Below, in pieces: positions 32,851 to 41,994 of a stretch of DNA of 64,000 bases. The position numbers and the translations under genes were made by a program. The DNA comes from Spiroplasma culicicola AES-1 (GTDB lineage: Bacteria; Bacillota_I; Bacilli_A; Mycoplasmatales; Mycoplasmataceae): positions 62,001 through 126,000 of the forward strand of contig NZ_CP006681.1 in the NCBI RefSeq assembly GCF_000565175.1. The letters run 5' to 3'. The notes beneath the pieces were generated by a model, which did no database searches, was not told the DNA's origin, and was given only the letters and a program-made list of their open reading frames with translations. Position 1 is the first letter of the stretch. Each line of letters starts with the position of its first letter.

Positions 32851-32864
32851 AATGCATAAAATTA

Positions 32865-33167
32865 TTATTCCATTGAACATCCAGATCATCTTTCAGCAAA
32901 TGAATCATTTCCTGAACATAAGAACACGATGTCAATTACTCACATTATTCCAAATGTAAGTACTCAACAGAATCCCACTAAGAATTGCATCATTCATAAT
33001 TGACCTGATTTATCTGAATTACTGAAGTCAACTCCAATAACTTTCATACCAAGGTCTGCATTACCTCTAGCTCATCAAATAAACATAACGATACCATAGA
33101 TACCAAATGTAATAAATGTTAAACCAGTGTTAATTAATACTCTTAATAAACGTTTAAGTCCTCTCAT
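32865..33167 (-). CDS. Small membrane protein, unknown
   Basis: 100-residue protein visible only when TGA is Trp (seven in-frame TGA). Starts MRGLKRLLRVLINTGLTF. Two hydrophobic regions: LINTGLTFITFGIYGIVMFIWW and FLVGFCWVLTFGIMWVIDIVFLC, separated by a polar loop (GVDFSNSDKSGQLW). The C-terminus SGNDSFAERWSGCSME is short and polar. AGGAGG lies 11 bases before 33167; an in-frame ATG at 33176 is only two bases from that site and so less likely. Family not recognised. Confidence 0.7.
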
Positions 33168-33266
33168 CTCACACATTTCCTCCTTTAAAATATTATAATA
33201 AATTTTAAAGCCAAAATGGAAATAATTTCTATTTCTTCATTGAATTATTACAAAGTTTTTTAAATA

Positions 33267-33470
33267 TTAGTTTTCTGGAATTAAAGTTAAAATTCCAGAA
33301 ATAATATTTGTAAAAAATAGTGAACATACTCCAAAGGCAACATGTTCTTGACCATCACCAATAATTTTCTTAGATTTAATTGTCATAGGTATAGTTCAAA
33401 TTAATGGAATTAGTACTATAGCAGTTGCTATAGTACTAATAATATTTAAAATATAAGCTGCTTTTCTCAT
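33267..33470 (-). CDS. Small two-span membrane protein, unknown
   Basis: 67-residue protein: MRKAAYILNIISTIATAIVLIPLIW forms one span, a loop KSKKIIGDGQEHVAF follows, and CSLFFTNIISGILTLIPEN forms a second. One TGA is Trp. GAAGGAGAAAG precedes the ATG at good spacing. It is upstream of, and on the same strand as, the small membrane gene at 32865-33167, so they may share a transcript. No family recognised. Confidence 0.65.
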
Positions 33471-33504
33471 TTTTTTCTTTCTCCTTCTATAAACGTGATT
33501 ATAC

Positions 33505-33524
33505 TTTTTTTTTTTTTTTTTTTT
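33505..33524 (+). repeat. T20 homopolymer
   Basis: Twenty consecutive T in the intergenic region between the small membrane gene and tmRNA. No hairpin precedes it on the plus strand; on the minus strand it is an A20 in the leader of the 33470 gene. Confidence 0.9.
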
Positions 33525-33553
33525 CAAGTTTATATAATTTTTGATATTTGTTC

Positions 33554-33559
33554 TATAAT
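33554..33559 (+). promoter_or_regulatory. Probable -10 box of tmRNA
   Basis: TATAAT ends 8 bases before the first base of mature tmRNA, which is a sensible distance if transcription starts close to the mature end. No clear -35 box. Confidence 0.5.
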
Positions 33560-33567
33560 AAGGTTAT

Positions 33568-33983
33568 GGGGGTGTCCCGGTTTCGACAGGATACAATCTA
33601 ACCCATAACTGCAGTGGTTTGGTAGACCTTAATACTTCTAGGTTTGATAAAATGCAAACGAAGAAAAAAATGAATTTGAAATGCCAGCATTTATGATCAA
33701 TAATGCATCAGCTGGAGTTGCTTTAGCAGCTTAATTAGACTTTAAGTTTAATAGCATTCAACGTTAATTAAGTGTCTTTGTACTTCATTTAGTAAACGTA
33801 TTTACCCAAGTACAATAGGTGATGTGATTTTAGCAATAAGCATCATTGAAATTTTATTGCTAACACTATAAATTAAATCTAGTTGTTTCTGTTGGTTTAT
33901 AGTGTAAGTTAGAAACAGCTAAACTGTAGACGTTATGGTTCGGAGTATTTTGGACGCGGGTTCGATTCCCGCCATCTCCACCA
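33568..33983 (+). ncRNA. ssrA: Transfer-messenger RNA (SsrA)
   Basis: 416-nt tmRNA that rescues stalled ribosomes with SmpB. The 5' end GGGGGUG pairs with CAUCUCC before the 3' ACCA (acceptor stem), the T-arm GGTTCGATTCCCGCC is near 33959, and GUCCCGGUUUCGACAGG is the classic 5' domain. The CCA is encoded. The tag reading frame is 33654-33734: resume codon GCA, tag beginning ANEEKNEFEMPAFMINN and ending ASAGVALAA, stop TAA. The EMPAF core resembles Spiroplasma tags I remember and differs from the Mesoplasma florum tag ending YAFA. Confidence 0.97.
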
Positions 33984-34032
33984 TTTTTTTATGTTTAATT
34001 GAATTATAAGAAAGGAAAGTGAGCTACGCTTT

Positions 34033-35976
34033 ATGAATATTGGTTCCGCTTTAATCGCTTGTCTTTCTTATACTTTAATTACAGCTTTTGTTTATACAAT
34101 TACTTGAGGTTTATCTAGACATTTATTTACTAAGGTTAAAATTTATTATGAAATGATTTTAGGAATTAGTTTAGGAGTTATTTCAATTTTTGGAGTAATT
34201 ATTTTGTCATTAACAATGGGAGAGAATAAAAATTTACAATTAACAATTCTATTGCCAATGTTTTTATTTTGAACTTCAATCTTTTTTATTTCAATTTATT
34301 CAACTATTGGTATTTTAGTTTCTAATATCTTGTCATTATTTGTTTTTTCTACAATCTTTCCTCAATACTTTGGAAAATTAGAAGATATGAATATGATTAT
34401 TTTGATTGTTGTAGGTTATGTTGTGCCAATTATAATTTACTTCTTAAATGCATTTTGAAAAAAAATTAATGCTTGAAGTTCATGATCGCTTACAACCATA
34501 GCTTGTCTTGCAACAGCAATGGTGTTTGCATTTCCAACAATTAATGAAGGTGAAACTATTAGTTATTTAATGACAATCTTATTGTGGTTGGGTACTGGAT
34601 ACTTCACGTATGGATATATTACTTTAATTGATCAAATTTATATTCATGCTTTACAATTGCAAAATATTGTTGCCTATGATGATGTTTATTATTTAAATCA
34701 ATCAAGTGCACACGAACAATTGTTAAAATTTATTCAAACTAATAAAGTTAGATCGGGATATTATGTAACATTCTTTATTAGTCACTATGATATGTTTGAA
34801 AAGAAAGTAAGTAACAATATTAAAGATATTGTTGTTAGTTCAGTTTCAAAACAAGCCTATGAATTATTTAATGAGCAATTTAAAGACTTAGTATTTTTTA
34901 AACCAAACTATAAAACTTATGGAGTTTTTATTCCAATTGAAAATGAAGTTGTTTTTTCAAAAGAAAAAAATGAAACTAACATTGAAAATATCATTAAACC
35001 AATCTTTTCAAAGATTGATAATAAATTTACAGTTGAAAATTTTAAAATTACAGTTAGTTTAAAAGCAATTGTTTCAATTTATGGACTACATTCTAATAAC
35101 CTAGATAATTTATATGAACTAAATAATTATGTTAGAAATGATGTTAATTTAAATAATCAAGATTTAATTTTAGTTGACCCAAAAGAAGTTGTCTTAGAAA
35201 AAAATAAAAATAAAAAAATTCTAACTTTAAATGAAATTGTTTCATTGAACCATGTTAGTTCAATCTTTGACCCAATTTATGACTCAACTATTAATGATTT
35301 TGAATATTTGAATATTAACAGTATGGTTGAAGGAATTGAAATGAACTCAAGTTTATTTAAACCAAAAGCAAAAGATATAAATGAATATGGTTTAAGCTCG
35401 TTATTAAAAAGATATACAGCTTTAACTTCAATTAAAGATATTCATAAATATAAAATTACTAGTCAAAAAGTATTTTTAGAATATGATACAAATTATATTG
35501 CTACAGAAGAATTTGATATAAAAGTTTTTCTTGCGAAATTAAAGATGAATAAAATTAAATTAAATAATTTAATTTTAAAATTTAATATTCAAGACGAAAT
35601 CGATAATAGAGAAATGTTGGCTAAAAATTTAAATGCTTTAAAAGAATATGGAATTAAAACAGCAGTTGATGATTTTGGTGCAGAAAATTGTGATTATAGT
35701 TTATTGTCAATTTATCAACCTGAATTTATTTTTTTACAAAAAACTATCTGTAAAAAAGTTAATATAATAAAAGAAAATGAAAAGATAATTAAGAATTCAT
35801 TAAACATTGCTAATAAAATTGATGCTAAATTAATTGCAACCAATATTGATAGTTACATGATATTTAAAACAATTAAAGAATTGGGAGTTACTTTATTTAC
35901 AGGAGAATTAATTGGATCAAGTGGAGAGCCAAAATTAGATATTTCAACTGAATTAAAATACTTACTAACAAAATAG
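34033..35976 (+). CDS. Multispan membrane protein with degenerate GGDEF- and EAL-like domains
   Basis: 647 residues. About the first 200 form six or seven membrane spans (SALIACLSYTLITAFVYTI onward), in the style of sensor inputs. Residues about 215-350 follow a weak GGDEF-like pattern (VAYDDVYYLNQSSAHEQLLKFI, then YYVTFFISHYDMFEKK, FKPNYKTYGVFIP) with no GGDEF active-site motif. Residues about 480-640 resemble EAL: LKEYGIKTAVDDFGAEN keeps DDFG (Asp546-547), but the usual EAL, IKID and AEGVE sites read differently (IFLQKT, ATNIDS). Catalysis of cyclic di-GMP turnover is thus unlikely; a sensor or scaffold role is inferred. It lies directly behind tmRNA and 16 bases before mgtE, so it is probably co-transcribed with it. 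Confidence 0.75.
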
Positions 35977-35992
35977 AAAGAGGAACTAAGTT

Positions 35993-37453
35993 ATGGATCA
36001 CAATATTATAAATATTGAAGAACTTTCAAATAAAATTGAAACCTTAATTGATGATAATAAAGTTTCTCATTTAAGAGAATTAGTCGAAGATCACTATCCT
36101 GCCGATATTGCAGAAGCAATGTCAAAGTTAGAAGAGAAAAAAATTATTGTTGCGTTACGATTATTATCAACTGATGTAGTAGCAGAAATTTTTACTTACT
36201 TTGATTATGATATTCAAGAAGAAATTATTAATACTTATTCAAGTCAGCAAGTTAAAGAATTGTTTGAAGAAATTTTTACTGATGATATTGTAGATATTTT
36301 AGAAGAGATGCCTTCAAACATTGTTAAAAAAGTTTTACGTAACTCTTCTCCTGAGTCACGTTTACAAATTAATAGTATTTTAAAATATGAAGAACAATCA
36401 GCTGGAAGTATTATGTCAGTTGAATATACAAAATTGCGTACAACTTGAACTGCAAAACAAGCAATTGAAGTTATTAAAGAGCAAAGAGAAGAAACAGAAG
36501 AAATTAGTTCCTTTTATGTAGTTGATGGTTTAAATAATTTAAAAGGAATTATTGAATTAAAAACTTTATTCTTTGCAAAACCTGAAACTTCAATTTCTAA
36601 CTTAATGGATGAAAGAATTGTTTATGTTTATACTTCAACAGATCAAGAACATGTTATTGAGCAATTCAAAAAGTATGACATTATAACTTTGCCAATTTTA
36701 AACAGTCAAAATAAATTAGTAGGAATTATTACTGTTGATGATGTAATTGATGTAATTGAAGAAGAAGCAACAGAAGATATTCACAAGATGGCAGGGATTA
36801 GTCCCACAGAAGATGCTTATTTTAAAACTAGTGTTTGAAAAATGGTTCGTTCAAGAAGTGTATGATTATTATTCTTAATGATTTCAGCAACTCTTTCTCA
36901 AATTGTTATTTCAGTTTTTATGAAAATTTATAATAGCAATTCTACAGGAGAACAACAAGTTGAACAATGAAGTATTAGTTACATTGTAACAATGTTGTTA
37001 ACACCATTATTGACAGTTATTTCTGGAACTGCAGGAAATGCAGGAAGTCAATCATCAACGATGATTGTACGTGCCTTATCTTTACGTGAAGTTGAGACTA
37101 AAGATTTTGCAAGAGTAATGTGAAAAGAATTGAGAGTTGCTTCATTAACTGGATTAATTTTAGTAAGTGCAAACTTTATTAGAATGGTTTCAATTTATGC
37201 TGTTGAATATAAGGGAGATATTAATCATCCTGAATTATGATATTCAATTGCAACTCTTTCAATTGCAATGTATTTAACTTTAATTATTTCAAAATTAATT
37301 GGGGGATTATTGCCAATTCTTGCTAAAAAAATTAAATTAGACCCAGCAGTAATGGCAGCTCCATTACTAACAACAATTGTAGATGCACTTTCAACTGCAA
37401 TCTTCTTTTCAATTGGTTTGATTTTCTTTTGACAACAAATACAAGGAGGATAG
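35993..37453 (+). CDS. mgtE: MgtE-type magnesium transporter
   Basis: 486-residue Mg2+ channel/transporter. The N-terminal superhelical domain (HYPADIAEAMSKLEEKK, FTDDIVDILEEMPSN) is followed by two CBS domains (SAGSIMSVEYTKLRTTWTAKQAIEVIKEQ; LVGIITVDDVIDVIEEEATEDIHKMAG), then a C-terminal membrane domain of five spans with TPLLTVISGTAGNAGSQSS and LDPAVMAAPLLTTIVDALST, the pore motifs. The plug helix DVIEEEATEDIHKMAG is normal. AAAGAGGAAC precedes the ATG. trmB starts three bases after its stop. Confidence 0.95.
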
Positions 37454-37456
37454 TTT

Positions 37457-38101
37457 ATGAGATTAAGAAATAAAAATTGAACTAAAGATTATATTTTAGA
37501 AAATCAAAAATATATGATTGAAACTACAGCAAAAATTAATCCAAAACAATTCTTTAAAAATGAATATCCAATTTATTTAGAGATTGGATGTGGCAAAGGC
37601 CAATTTGCAATTGGCAATTCTTTGAAGTATAAGAATAAAAACTTTATTGCAATGGAAAAAGAAACAACTGTAATTGGAGTAGCACTTAAAAAAGCAATTA
37701 CAACAATTGAAGACGATTTTGAAAATTTAAAGTTTTTAAATAAGTTTGCAGAAAATTTACTTGATATTTTTGAACCACATAGTTTTGATGGAATTTATTT
37801 AAACTTTTCAGATCCATGACCTAAAGCAAAGCACTATAAAAAACGCTTAACGTATATTAAGTTTTTAGATATTTATTGAGATTTATTAAAAGATAATGGA
37901 ATTATTGAAATTAAAACTGATAATGATAAATTATATGAATTTAGTTTAGAACAAATCAATGATTCAAGATTTGAAATGTTATTTAATACAAATAATTTGT
38001 ATAGTGATGAAAATAATTTAGTTGATAATGTAGCAACTGAATATGAACAAAAGTTCCATGCAATGGGAAAAAATATTAATAAAATCATAATTAAAAAGTA
38101 G
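37457..38101 (+). CDS. trmB: tRNA (guanine-N7)-methyltransferase
   Basis: 214-residue SAM-dependent enzyme that methylates G46 of tRNAs. The SAM motif LEIGCGKGQFAIGNS is near residue 42, and the family signature NFSDPWPKAKHYKKRL follows near 118, then GIIEIKTDN. Four TGA are Trp. AAGGAGGATAGTTT precedes the ATG, overlapping the end of mgtE. Standard length. Confidence 0.95.
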
Positions 38102-38123
38102 TTGATTACTCAACTACTTTTTC
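38093..38123. terminator. Bidirectional rho-independent terminator
   Basis: AAAAAGTAGTTGA pairs perfectly with TCAACTACTTTTT around a 5-base loop. It overlaps the ends of trmB (plus) and the convergent membrane gene (minus), terminating both. Confidence 0.85.
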
Positions 38124-38663
38124 TTTATTTTCAATTGTTTGCTTATTATTTTTTAAATTAGTTAAGTATTCATCTTTAAATTCTTTACTTTCATTTAATA
38201 AATAAATTAAAATGTAAAAATATAAGTATAAAAAGATAGTGTTAATTAAATATACTATTAAAAATAATCATCATTTTTGAGCTGCATATTGTGCAAAACT
38301 AATTTCACCAATCATTGAACCACTTGTTAAATGAATAAAAAAACATGCAATTGTAAAAATATTAATGAAGATATGTAAATATCGACTTGGTTTTACTTCA
38401 ATACTTTCTTGTTTTTGTTCATCTTCAAAAACAAGAATATCTGTAAATAAGGAAATACTTGATCTTTTATTTCCTAGAATACAAGCAATTAAATAAACTA
38501 ATAAAAAGTTTAATGTTATTTGACAACTAATAATTATTTTTTGATTCTTTTCCAAAGGAAGAGTCAATATAATAATTAATGAAATCATAATTAAACCAAA
38601 AATAATTGAACCAGTTCATAAAACTGGTTTTTTTAATAGTGGTTTTACTTTTTTAAAATCCAT
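38106..38663 (-). CDS. Four-span membrane protein, unknown
   Basis: 185-residue integral membrane protein that I do not recognise. Spans: IIFGLIMISLIIILTL, IIISCQITLNFLLVYLIACILG, HIFINIFTIACFFIHLTSG and WWLFLIVYLINTIFLYLYFYILIYLL. A cytosolic loop of about 35 residues (FEDEQKQESIEVKPSR) separates spans 2 and 3, and the tail is charged (ESKEFKDEYLTNLKNNKQ). Three TGA are Trp. Start ATG at 38663 has a weak GGTGAATAGTT site. Convergent with trmB. Confidence 0.7.
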
Positions 38664-38827
38664 AACTATTCACCTAGTATGATTATATAGATTATTCTTA
38701 ACTATAATATTTCAAAATTATATTTTATTGATATTTTGATTACTGCTGTAAAATATTCCAAAAATTTTTATAAGTTTAAGTTGTTTTTTCTAAAATAAAA
38801 GTTAAAATTAAATTGTAAATACAATAG

Positions 38828-38896
38828 AAGCTTGTATAAGTCAACATAAAGGGTTGATGTTTCTACGCTAGACCAATCTAGCTGCTATGGGTTAAC
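38828..38896 (+). promoter_or_regulatory. Purine riboswitch aptamer, guanine class
   Basis: Three-way junction with core UAUAA at 38834, J2/3 UUUCUAC and J3/1 UGCUAUG. P2 is UCAAC/GUUGA, P3 is GCUAG/CUAGC. Loop L2 (AUAAAGG) and L3 (ACCAAU) keep the GG-CC kissing pairs. The specificity base before UAU is C, which pairs guanine (U would mean adenine). The two bases before it are UG rather than the usual GA. It sits just upstream of the BMP lipoprotein and nucleoside transporter genes, which fits purine-responsive control. A 2'-deoxyguanosine variant, known from Mesoplasma, is possible but J2/3 looks like the guanine type. Confidence 0.88.
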
Positions 38897-38950
38897 GGAG
38901 GTTTTTAGTAAATTAATATATTAATTTCTAAGAAACCTCATTTTTTTATA
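38896..38950 (+). terminator. Riboswitch expression platform terminator
   Basis: GAGGTTT near 38898 pairs with AAACCTC ending at 38939, with an AT-rich inner stem (AAATTAATATATTAATTT), followed by ATTTTTTTA. It follows the aptamer immediately, so ligand binding that protects P1 would favour termination, an off-switch. Confidence 0.75.
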
Positions 38951-39037
38951 GCTTTTTATTGTTGAGCTAGCTATTTATTTACACTAAAAAGATATATATA
39001 ATACAAAGAAAAAAACTTATGGAGGAAATAATTAATT

Positions 39038-40384
39038 ATGAAAAAATTATTATCTAGTTTAATGGCGGCAGTTGTCGTTGCATCAAGTGCATCAACTGTA
39101 GTTGCGTGTGGTGGAGGTGTAAATACTGATCCTATTACAGGTGAAAAAATATGATTAGTAACAGATGCAGGAAAAGTTAATGATAAATCTTTTAACCAAT
39201 CTGGATTTGAAGGTGGAAATCACTTTAATAAAGAAATTTTAGGTAAAAATGAGGAAATTGGAAAAACTGAACCAAACGATTTAGCTGAATTAGTTTCTGC
39301 ATATGAAAATGCAAAATTTGATGGAGCTGGAACATTAATCTTACCAGGATTCCATCATGCTGTTGAAGGTGAAAATAAAGCAGCTGATATTATGAATGGT
39401 GGAACAACTATTATTTTAGATAGTGATCATGCTGGTAAAGATAATCAAATAGGAATTATGTTTAGAGGAGACGTTTCAGGATTTTATGCTGCAATGTCAT
39501 CATTAATTACATTATCAAACAAAGACGGATGAGATCAAAAAGAAGTAAAAGTAGCAACATTTGGTGGAAGTCATAATGCTGGTGCTGTTGATAACTTTAT
39601 GGTTGGATATTTAGCAGCAATTGAAGTTTTTAATGAAGCTGTTAAAGATGCAAATTTAAAAGCAAATTTAGGAATTGGAGATAATGTTACTAGTGCTACA
39701 AGAGTTAAATCACAAATAGCTGCGCCAACAAGCGATAGCGATACAAAATGATTCACTAACTCATTTAATGCAGGAGATGGAAAAACAATTTCTGAAACTT
39801 TAACAAATAAAGAAAATGATGCAAACTTATTAATGGCTGTTGCAGGACCCCAAACAAAAGATTCATTAGATGTAATAAAAACAATGGATAATAAATTTGT
39901 TATTGGTGTTGATACAGATCAATCAACTATGTACTCAGATTATGATGGAAAAATTATTACTTCAGCAGAAAAAGCATTAGTTGATGCAACAGTAATTTCA
40001 TTGGGTCACTCAAAACTTTACAATGAAATTGAAGGTGTTCAAGATAAAACAGTATCTTATGCAACAGAAAAAGCAGCATCATTTACAGTTGAAAATGAAA
40101 ATGGTGAATTTGAAGCATATGATTTAGCTGCTAAAAAAGCTGAATTGTGAGAAGGAAAAACAATGTGAATGGGTGGAAAAGCATCTGTAGATGGAAAAAA
40201 CCTTGTTACAGGAGATCTTTACAATAAGATGATTTCAACTATTACTGGATCAGTTATGGAAACTGCTTCAATTGAATTATTTAAAACAATTGCAAAAGAT
40301 GGATCAGCTATAAATGTATTATCTAATGCAACAATTTCTGCATATGCAGACTCAATCTTAGATGATATTTTAACTAGTGAATAA
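39038..40384 (+). CDS. BMP-family nucleoside-binding lipoprotein
   Basis: 448-residue lipoprotein: signal peptide of 23 residues ending STVVA before lipobox Cys24. The BMP/PnrA domain follows, with LVTDAGKVNDKSFNQSGFEGG near 44 (the family's DxGxxxDxSFNQ block), FRGDVSGFYAAM, and KFVIGVDTDQSTMY near 287. It should capture nucleosides outside the membrane and hand them to the ABC transporter encoded next. Lipidation would be by Lgt. Ribosome site GGAGGAAATAATTA. Under the guanine riboswitch. Confidence 0.9.
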
Positions 40385-40461
40385 TATAATAAAATATTAG
40401 TAACAACAAAAAATGATATTTTTGAAACAAAATATCATTTTTTAATGAGGGGACGAAAAAC

Positions 40462-41994
40462 GTGATAAAAGATAATAATATTATTGAAATGAAAAACATT
40501 TTAATGGTTTTCAATAAAAAAATTATTGCCAATGATGATGTTAATTTTTCTGTAAAAGAAGGAGAAATTCATGCATTAATGGGTGAAAATGGAGCGGGTA
40601 AATCAACATTAATGTCAATTTTATTTGGAATATATAATCCTACAAAGGGAACAATTAAAATTCGCGGAAAAGAAGAAGTAATTACAAGCCCCATTAAAGC
40701 AAATAAATTAGGAATTGGAATGGTCCATCAGCATTTTAAAATGGTTGATATTTTTCCTTTATGGAGAAATATTTCATTAGGTTCTGAAGAAACTATTGGA
40801 AAAACTATTATCAATTCAAAAAAAATAAAAGAAGATATAACAGAAATTATGGAAAAATATAATTTAAATGTTGATCTAAATATAAAAGCAGAAAATGCAA
40901 CAGTTGGAATGAAACAACGTGCTGAAATTTTAAAAGTCTTATATCAAGGAAATGAAATTTTAGTCTTTGATGAACCAACAGCTGTGTTAACTCCTCAGGA
41001 AATAGATGGTTTCTTAGAAGTTTTATTAGAGTTGCAGAGAAACGGAAAAACAATTATTTTAATTACTCATAAACTACAAGAAATTAAAAAAGTTGCTAAC
41101 ACTGCGACAGTTTTAAGAAGAGGAAAATCTATTGGAACATATGATGTTGCTAAAACTTCTGTTGAGCAATTATCTGAAGCAATGGTTGGAAGAAAACTTG
41201 TAGAAATTAAAAATAATTATGATACACCTTCTAATGAAGTAGCATTAGAAATTAAAAATCTTTCTGCAACTAAATATGGTTTTAGAAATATTGATGCATT
41301 AAATGATGTTAGTTTTAATGTAAAAAAAGGTGAAATAGTTGCAATCGCTGGAGTTGAGGGAAATGGACAATTAGAATTGGCAAATGCAATTTCTGGAATG
41401 GTTCATGCTCATACTGGTGAAATAATTTTAAATGGAAAAAGTATTACTAAAGATAGCGTGTCAAAAAGATTTGTTGAACATAAGATGTCACATATTCCAG
41501 AAGACAGACATAAATATGGCTTAGCTTTAGATTGAAACTTAATCAATAATGCTGCATTTGAAGATATTGATACACCAGCTTTCTCATACAAAGGTTTAAT
41601 GAGAAAAGGAAAAATACAACAGCATGCACAAGAGATTATTGAAAAATATGATGTTAGAAATGCAGATTTTGGTTTTGCAATAGCAAGACAACTATCTGGT
41701 GGAAATCAACAAAAAATGATAGTTGGTAGAGAATTTTCAAGGGATGCAGATTTCCATTTAATCTTTCAACCAACAAGAGGACTTGACGTTGGATCAATTG
41801 AATTTATCCACTCTCAAATTCTTAATTTAAAATCTGAAGGAAAAGCAATTTTATTAATTTCATATGAGTTATCTGAAATTATGCAACTTGCTGACAGAAT
41901 TATTGTTATAAATGCAGGAAATATAATTGGTGAACTTCCTGGAAATAAAGCAGATCGAAATCAAATAGGTAGAATGATGATGGGGGCAGAATAA
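40462..41994 (+). CDS. nupO: Nucleoside ABC transporter, tandem ATPase subunit
   Basis: 510 residues with two ABC domains. The first has Walker A GENGAGKST at 41-49, the Q-loop region VHQHFKMVDIFPLWRN, ATVGMKQRAEILK in place of LSGGQ, and Walker B ILVFDEPTAVLTP. The second has GVEGNGQLEL instead of a true Walker A, signature LSGGNQQKMIVGRE and Walker B LIFQPTRGLDVGS, as is usual for NupO/RbsA-type proteins. Start GTG at 40462, 9 bases after GAGGGG. TGA at 41533 is Trp. Its stop overlaps the start of the permease gene. Confidence 0.92.

Noticed and set aside
38828-38896. Adenine riboswitch
   Set aside because: The specificity base before UAU is C, not U.
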